Below, piece after piece: positions 6,811-10,346 of a DNA stretch of 10,346 nt (positions are counted from its first letter, which is position 1; each line of letters opens with the position of its first letter). The stretch spans positions 1 to 10,346 of the forward strand of contig JAZSMS010000106.1 of the NCBI GenBank assembly GCA_045536015.1, in the 5' to 3' direction. The notes beneath the pieces are model-generated. The model was not told the origin of the DNA. It searched no databases and saw only the letters and a list, made by a program, of their open reading frames with translations. The DNA comes from JAZSMS01 sp045536015. Lineage in GTDB: Bacteria; Bacillota; Clostridia; Christensenellales; QALW01. The translations under genes were made by a program, and so were the position numbers.

Positions 6811-7318
6811 ACACCGCAACCTCTTCAAGCATTTCTTCGTTTACCGTAACTTTTTTTGATTCGACGTTTATATCAAGCACAAAAGATTTAACGGCAGGAA
6901 TTAAAATTTCGCCGTTTTTACCTTTTACAACGTAAACATCGTTTGCACCGGGTTGAAGAACGTCGGTAATTTTTCCAAGGCTCTCCCCTTTTTTTGTAAC
7001 ACAATCACACCCGATAATATCAAATATAAAATATCTGCCATCGGGCAACTCAATCGCATTAGCACGTTCTACGCAAACGTATTTTCCTCTTAATTTTTCC
7101 GCATCATCACGAGAATAGATCTTTTCAAGGAATAAAAAGGCACACTCGCCTGCAAGACGGGTGCCTTTTACGTTGTAATGAAAATATTGTCCCTTATCCT
7201 CAAGATAAATCTCTTTAAGGTCCAAAAAGCGCTCTAAACGTTCTGTAAGGGAATTAATTTTAATTTCGCCCCTTATTCCCTGGGGCTTGGCAACAATGCC
7301 TATTCTGACAAAATTCAT
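6800..7318 (-). CDS. rimM: Ribosome maturation factor RimM
   Basis: RimM binds the small-subunit protein S19 and helps mature the 3' domain (head) of the 30S subunit. The 172 residues show the two expected domains. The N-terminal beta-barrel (1-85) carries RIGIVAKPQGIRGEIK, and the C-terminal PRC-barrel (about 91-165) carries LPDGRYFIFDIIG, GANDVYVV (124-131) and ILIPAVKSFV (138-147). The ATG at 7318 follows the khpA stop after one base (TAA-A-ATG) and has no visible Shine-Dalgarno sequence, so translation probably restarts from khpA. No alternative start fits, because the conserved block begins within five residues of this methionine. The 3' end overlaps trmD by 11 bp, so the three genes are likely translated as a coupled set. 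Confidence 0.96.
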   Translation of the reverse strand: MNFVRIGIVAKPQGIRGEIKINSLTERLERFLDLKEIYLEDKGQYFHYNVKGTRLAGECAFLFLEKIYSRDDAEKLRGKYVCVERANAIELPDGRYFIFDIIGCDCVTKKGESLGKITDVLQPGANDVYVVKGKNGEILIPAVKSFVLDINVESKKVTVNEEMLEEVAVYED

Positions 7319-7319
7319 T

Positions 7320-7547
7320 TTAGATTATGTCAACGATAACGCGCTTGGGCTCTTTTATACTTGCGGCTTTAACAACAGAACGTATAGCCTTTGCTACCTT
7401 GCCCTGTCTGCCGATTATCTTGCCCATATCGTCCTTTGCTACACGAACCTCGATAACGGTAGCGTCGTCGCGTTCAACACGAGTTACGTTTACCTGATCT
7501 ACGTCGTTAACTAAAGCTTTAACGATATATTCTACAAGTGCTTCCAT
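7320..7547 (-). CDS. khpA: KH-domain RNA-binding protein KhpA (YlqC)
   Basis: KhpA is a small cytoplasmic RNA-binding protein, which in other Firmicutes pairs with KhpB and affects cell division and RNA metabolism. The 75 residues form a single type II KH domain, with the GxxG loop visible as GKIIGRQG (42-49) followed by the helix KVAKAIRSVVK. I start it at the ATG at 7547 because the family begins close to M-x-x-LVEYI and GGTGG lies 5 nt upstream. An in-frame GTG at 7556 would add three residues and has no ribosome binding site. It lies 12 nt after rpsP and one base before rimM, the usual Firmicutes position, and may serve ribosome assembly along with its neighbours. Confidence 0.94.
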   Translation of the reverse strand: MEALVEYIVKALVNDVDQVNVTRVERDDATVIEVRVAKDDMGKIIGRQGKVAKAIRSVVKAASIKEPKRVIVDII

Positions 7548-7559
7548 ACTTGCCACCGA

Positions 7560-7799
7560 TTATTCGAGGCCAGCTATTTTTAAAAGCTTGCTAACAGTTT
7601 CAGTAGGTTGTGCACCCTTTGCAATCCACTCTTTAGCAGCATCAACGTCGATTTTGATCTCTGCAGGATCAGTCATAGGATTGTAATAGCCTACGTTTGC
7701 GATGTACTTACCGCCACGAGCGTTTCTGCTCTCCGAAACAACTACGCGATAGAAGGGTTTCTTCTTTGCACCTTGTCTTTGAAGTCTGATTTTTACCAT
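7560..7799 (-). CDS. rpsP: Small ribosomal subunit protein bS16
   Basis: bS16 binds 16S rRNA of the 30S body early in assembly. The 79 residues match the family, opening with MVKIRLQRQGAKKKPFYR, then VVSESRNARGGKYI (20-33), VGYYNPMTDP (36-45) and the end block QPTETVSKLLKIAG (64-77). The ATG at 7799 has a perfect GGAGG 8 nt upstream, one of the best ribosome binding sites in the window, which fits the high output needed. The 44-nt gap from ffh holds no terminator and only a weak, A/T-rich promoter-like stretch, so it is probably read from the ylxM promoter. It is followed closely by khpA, rimM and trmD. Confidence 0.98.
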   Translation of the reverse strand: MVKIRLQRQGAKKKPFYRVVVSESRNARGGKYIANVGYYNPMTDPAEIKIDVDAAKEWIAKGAQPTETVSKLLKIAGLE

Positions 7800-7843
7800 T
7801 GTTTTTTCCTCCGAAAAATAATTTTTTATATTAAGTTTATAAC

Positions 7844-9166
7844 TTATCTAAATTTGCGGCCCTTTGAAAACATACCAAAGCGCTTCATCATAGCCTTTGA
7901 TTGTTCAAATTGCTTTATAAGCTGATTAACCTCCTGAACGCTTGTACCGCTTCCCTTTGCAATTCTTCTGCGGCGAGATGCGTTTAAAATATCGGGATTT
8001 TTACGTTCTTTTTTAGTCATCGAAAGGATAATAGCTTCTATTCTGTCAATGCGTTTTTCATCAATTTCTTGCTGGGAGAGAGCACGAGTATCAACGCCGG
8101 GCATCTGTGGAAGTGATTTTAAAATGTCCTTCATTGAGCCCATTTTACGCATTTGTTTAAATTGATCTAAAAAGTCTTGCAGATCAAACTTATTTTTCTT
8201 AATTCGGTCTATAAGCTTTTCTGCATCGTTTTCGTCAAAGTTTTCCTGCGCTTTTTCAATTAAAGAAAGCACATCACCCATACCAAGAATTCTTGATGCC
8301 ATTCTGTCGGGGTGGAAAACCTCAATATCGGTTAACTTTTCGCCAATACCCGAAAACTTAATCGGTTTGCCAGTAACGGCTTTAACGCTCATTGCGGCAC
8401 CGCCTCTTGCATCACCATCAAGCTTTGTCAAAATTACGCCGTCAATGCCCAATTTTTCGTTAAAAGTCTGTGCAACGTTAACTGCATCCTGACCCGTCAT
8501 AGCATCAACAGTAAGTAAGATTTCGGTTGGACGAATTTCTTTTTTAATATCCGCAAGCTCTTGCATAAGCTCTTCGTCAATATGCAAACGACCCGCAGTA
8601 TCAATAATAACAGTATCATAAATATAGCTTTTTGCATAAGCAATAGCTTCTTTTGCCGTCTTTACAACACTTTGCGTGCCTTTTTCAAAAACAGTAAGCT
8701 CCATTTGCTCACCAACTACCTTTAACTGCTCAATAGCGGCAGGACGGTAAATATCACAAGCAACGAGTAAGGGCTTTTTGCCTTGCTTTTTTAAAAGACC
8801 GCCAAGCTTAGCGCACATAGTAGTTTTACCTGCACCCTGAAGACCGCAAAGCATATATACTGTTGGCGGCGCAGAAGAAACGGTGAGCTTGGAATGTGTA
8901 GAACCCATAAGAGCAATAAGCTCTTCATTAACTATTTTAATTACCTGCTGCCCCGGTGTTAAGCTGTTTAAAACTTCTTCACCTACTGCCTTTTCGGTAA
9001 CTTTTTTAACAAAATCACGTGCAACCGCAAAGTTAACGTCAGCCTCAAGCAAAGCCATTCTAACTTCGCGCATTGCCTCTTTAACGTCGCCCTCAGAAAG
9101 CTTTCCGTGGCTTTTAAGATTTTTAAATACTTTTTGAAGTTTTTCGGTTAAGCCCTCAAAAGCCAT
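7844..9166 (-). CDS. ffh: Signal recognition particle GTPase Ffh (SRP54)
   Basis: Ffh binds 4.5S/6S SRP RNA and hydrophobic signal sequences on ribosome-borne nascent chains, then docks with FtsY at the membrane through paired GTPases. The 440 residues show the N domain (1-85), the G domain (about 100-295) with GLQGAGKTT (108-116), DTAGR (189-193) and TKLDGDARGG (247-256), and the M domain (about 300-440). The M domain has a methionine-bearing finger loop near 339-357 and the RNA-binding helix-turn-helix SRRRRIAKGSG (397-407). The tail after this is short. The ATG at 9166 has GGAGG 8 nt upstream, lying across the end of ylxM, whose stop is 3 nt away. ylxM and ffh are evidently co-transcribed and coupled. 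The RNA partner gene is not in this window. Confidence 0.98.
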   Translation of the reverse strand: MAFEGLTEKLQKVFKNLKSHGKLSEGDVKEAMREVRMALLEADVNFAVARDFVKKVTEKAVGEEVLNSLTPGQQVIKIVNEELIALMGSTHSKLTVSSAPPTVYMLCGLQGAGKTTMCAKLGGLLKKQGKKPLLVACDIYRPAAIEQLKVVGEQMELTVFEKGTQSVVKTAKEAIAYAKSYIYDTVIIDTAGRLHIDEELMQELADIKKEIRPTEILLTVDAMTGQDAVNVAQTFNEKLGIDGVILTKLDGDARGGAAMSVKAVTGKPIKFSGIGEKLTDIEVFHPDRMASRILGMGDVLSLIEKAQENFDENDAEKLIDRIKKNKFDLQDFLDQFKQMRKMGSMKDILKSLPQMPGVDTRALSQQEIDEKRIDRIEAIILSMTKKERKNPDILNASRRRRIAKGSGTSVQEVNQLIKQFEQSKAMMKRFGMFSKGRKFR

Positions 9167-9169
9167 TAA

Positions 9170-9481
9170 TTATTCCTCCGTAAGCTTAATAAGCTCGTTA
9201 ATAATTTGCGCATTTGCGTCAGTTTTATCAATACTTGCAATAATATTTTTAAGCGTCTTATCCTTTTTTGCAATACAGAGAGCGCTTTCATAAAAATGAA
9301 GGTTTGTTTCTGCCTTGCAAATAGCATCGCGCACTGCCTGACGTGAAACAGATAAAATCTCGCCAATTTCGGCAAGTGACATATCTTCATCGTAGCGCAT
9401 ACGCATAATTTTTTGTTGATTTTCGGTTAAAAGCTTTTCATAAATATCAAGCAAAATAGCAATTTCAAAGCCCGAATCCAT
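9170..9481 (-). CDS. ylxM: YlxM-family helix-turn-helix protein (UPF0122)
   Basis: A 103-residue protein of the YlxM family, which is found in Firmicutes directly before ffh and has been proposed to regulate or assist the SRP pathway. Residues 15-65 resemble a sigma-70 region 4 helix-turn-helix: LTENQQKIMRMRYDEDMS, then LAEIGEILSVSRQAVRDAI. This is followed by helical, charged sequence to the end. The ATG at 9481 has a GGGGG ribosome binding site at 9489-9493. The gap to ffh is 3 nt, and the ffh ribosome binding site overlaps its last codons. Its own promoter lies at 9538-9566, and the ftsY terminator hairpin stands between that promoter and the start codon. The exact biochemical role is not shown by the sequence. 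Confidence 0.93.
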   Translation of the reverse strand: MDSGFEIAILLDIYEKLLTENQQKIMRMRYDEDMSLAEIGEILSVSRQAVRDAICKAETNLHFYESALCIAKKDKTLKNIIASIDKTDANAQIINELIKLTEE

Positions 9482-9494
9482 AAAAACGCCCCCG

Positions 9495-9534
9495 AAAAAA
9501 GAAAAATGCTGTAAAGCAAAAATGTTTTACAGCA
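9495..9534 (-). terminator. Intrinsic terminator after ftsY, at the 5' end of the ylxM transcript
   Basis: On the minus strand a 12-bp stem (9-bp perfect TGCTGTAAA/TTTACAGCA plus three inner pairs including one G-T) closes a TTTT loop (9507-9534). It is followed by the T-rich run TTTTTCTTTTTT (9495-9506). It lies 39 nt after the ftsY stop and ends just before the ylxM ribosome binding site. Confidence 0.85.
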
Positions 9535-9537
9535 CAT

Positions 9538-9566
9538 ATGATATATCTATTAACGTTTTTTGTCAA
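9538..9566 (-). promoter_or_regulatory. Sigma-A-type promoter of the ylxM-ffh-rpsP-khpA-rimM-trmD operon
   Basis: On the minus strand a perfect TTGACA (9561-9566) and TATCAT (9538-9543) are 17 nt apart. Transcription should start near 9530-9533, inside the 5' arm of the terminator hairpin. It lies in the 92-nt gap between ftsY and ylxM. Confidence 0.82.
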
Positions 9567-9573
9567 GCAAAAA

Positions 9574-10346
9574 TTAAATAATATTTGCGGCAAAATCCTT
9601 AGCGTCAAACGGGCGTAAATCGTCAATGCCCTCGCCAACACCAATATAAAGAAGCGGAATCGACATTTCTTTTGCAATAGCAACAGCTATACCGCCCTTT
9701 GCGGTTCCGTCAAGCTTATTTAAAATAATTCCGTTTACGTCAACTGCTTCGGAAAAGCCTTTAACCTGTGAAAGTGCATTCTGACCGCAGGTTGCATCTA
9801 AAACGATAATGTTTTGGCGCATAGCCTCGGGATATTCGCGATTTATAATTCGCTGAATCTTTGAAAGCTCATCCATAAGATTTTTCTTATTATGAAGTCT
9901 ACCCGCAGTATCACAAATTAAAACATCGATTTTTTTAGCTTTGGCACTTGCGATAGCATCAAAAACAACTGCCGAAGGGTCTGCACCATCGGTACCTTTA
10001 ACAATGTATGCACCGCTTTTTTTAGCCCAAAGGTCAAGCTGGCTGACTGCCGCTGCCCTGAAAGTATCTGCCGCGGCAACCATAACCGATTTGCCATTAT
10101 TAATATAAAAGTTTGCAAGCTTTCCTATTGCAGTAGTCTTTCCTACTCCGTTAACACCTGTAACAAGCATTATAAGAGGATATTCTTCTTGTTTTTTCTC
10201 ACCCAAAGTTAAAATTTGAGTAATTTGCTCGCGCAATAGCTCGTAAATTTTTTCGCTATCACCTATTTTTTCTTGTTTAACCTTTGTCTTTAGCGAAGCA
10301 ATTATATCTTGCGTTGCGCTAACGCCGATATCAGCCGAAATAAGTA
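9574..10346 (-). CDS. ftsY: Signal recognition particle receptor FtsY, 5' end beyond the window
   Basis: FtsY is the membrane-associated SRP receptor. Its GTPase pairs with that of Ffh to release the ribosome to the translocon, and both GTPs are then hydrolysed. The visible 256 residues hold the end of the N domain (LISADIGVSATQDII at the edge) and the complete G domain. Numbered from the first full codon at the right edge, the marks are GVNGVGKTT (63-71), DTFRAAA (93-99), DTAGR (145-149), NKLDGTAKGG (209-218) and the closing block GVGEGIDDLRPF. The frame stays open to the edge with convincing family sequence, so the in-frame TTG at 10236 is an internal leucine codon. The acidic N-terminal A domain, if present, lies outside. 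A terminator follows it, so it is probably transcribed apart from ylxM-ffh. Confidence 0.97.
   Translation of the reverse strand, partial: LISADIGVSATQDIIASLKTKVKQEKIGDSEKIYELLREQITQILTLGEKKQEEYPLIMLVTGVNGVGKTTAIGKLANFYINNGKSVMVAAADTFRAAAVSQLDLWAKKSGAYIVKGTDGADPSAVVFDAIASAKAKKIDVLICDTAGRLHNKKNLMDELSKIQRIINREYPEAMRQNIIVLDATCGQNALSQVKGFSEAVDVNGIILNKLDGTAKGGIAVAIAKEMSIPLLYIGVGEGIDDLRPFDAKDFAANII

Noticed and set aside
6811..6828. TTG start for trmD six codons upstream of the ATG.
   Set aside because: The extra residues are not typical of TrmD, and the GAGG site is correctly spaced for the ATG at 6810.
7548..7556. GTG start for khpA three codons upstream.
   Set aside because: No ribosome binding site precedes it, and the ATG at 7547 matches the family N-terminus and has GGTGG upstream.
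7832..7846. TAAGTT-TAT-AACTTA inverted repeat at the ffh stop, considered as a terminator or operator.
   Set aside because: The 6-bp A/T-rich stem is weak and not followed by a proper T-run; ffh to rpsP read-through is expected for this operon.
7608..7925. Open + strand frame of 105 codons opposite rpsP and ffh.
   Set aside because: It is antisense to two certain genes, lacks a ribosome binding site and resembles no protein family; the same applies to the other antisense frames in the window.
9574..10236. A short FtsY starting at the TTG at 10236.
   Set aside because: The frame continues to the right edge with recognisable FtsY N-domain sequence, so the gene is cut by the window rather than truncated.

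Overview
The window is AT-rich bacterial chromosome, most likely from a member of the Bacillota, class Clostridia. Three things suggest this. The gene order ftsY - ylxM - ffh - rpsP - khpA - rimM - trmD - rplS is the conserved Firmicutes SRP/ribosome-maturation cluster. The codon use is low-GC, with strong GGAGG-type ribosome binding sites and sigma-A-like promoters. The L19 gene carries a Firmicutes-type leader. The lineage within Clostridia is an inference and cannot be fixed from this sequence alone. No insertion sequences, phage genes, CRISPR arrays or RNA genes for tRNA/rRNA are visible.

Left part, + strand (1-3286). A tyrosine recombinase cut by the left edge is followed, with a 4-bp ATGA overlap, by a 753-residue protein. 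That protein joins an N-terminal PD-(D/E)XK nuclease domain to an XPD/DinG-type iron-sulfur helicase. The pair looks like a DNA-processing operon.

Middle part, - strand (3232-5632). mnmA (tRNA 2-thiouridylase) converges on the helicase gene, and their coding tails overlap by 55 bp. Upstream of mnmA, behind an intrinsic terminator, lies a gene for an unrecognised four-TM membrane protein. It has its own consensus promoter with a perfect operator-like inverted repeat over the -10 element and start site.

Right part, - strand (5598-10346). Reading in the direction of transcription: ftsY (5' end beyond the window), a terminator, a promoter, then ylxM-ffh-rpsP-khpA-rimM-trmD packed with gaps of 3 to 44 nt or overlaps. 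rplS follows with its own promoter, a structured leader and a strong terminator. The cluster joins co-translational membrane targeting (FtsY, YlxM, Ffh) to 30S assembly (S16, RimM, KhpA), tRNA modification (TrmD) and a 50S protein (L19).

The main points for a second look are the nuclease-helicase fusion coupled to an integrase, the operator-like dyad at the membrane-protein promoter, and the terminator hairpins pressed against the next gene's start at both ylxM and mnmA. The core genes themselves are ordinary.
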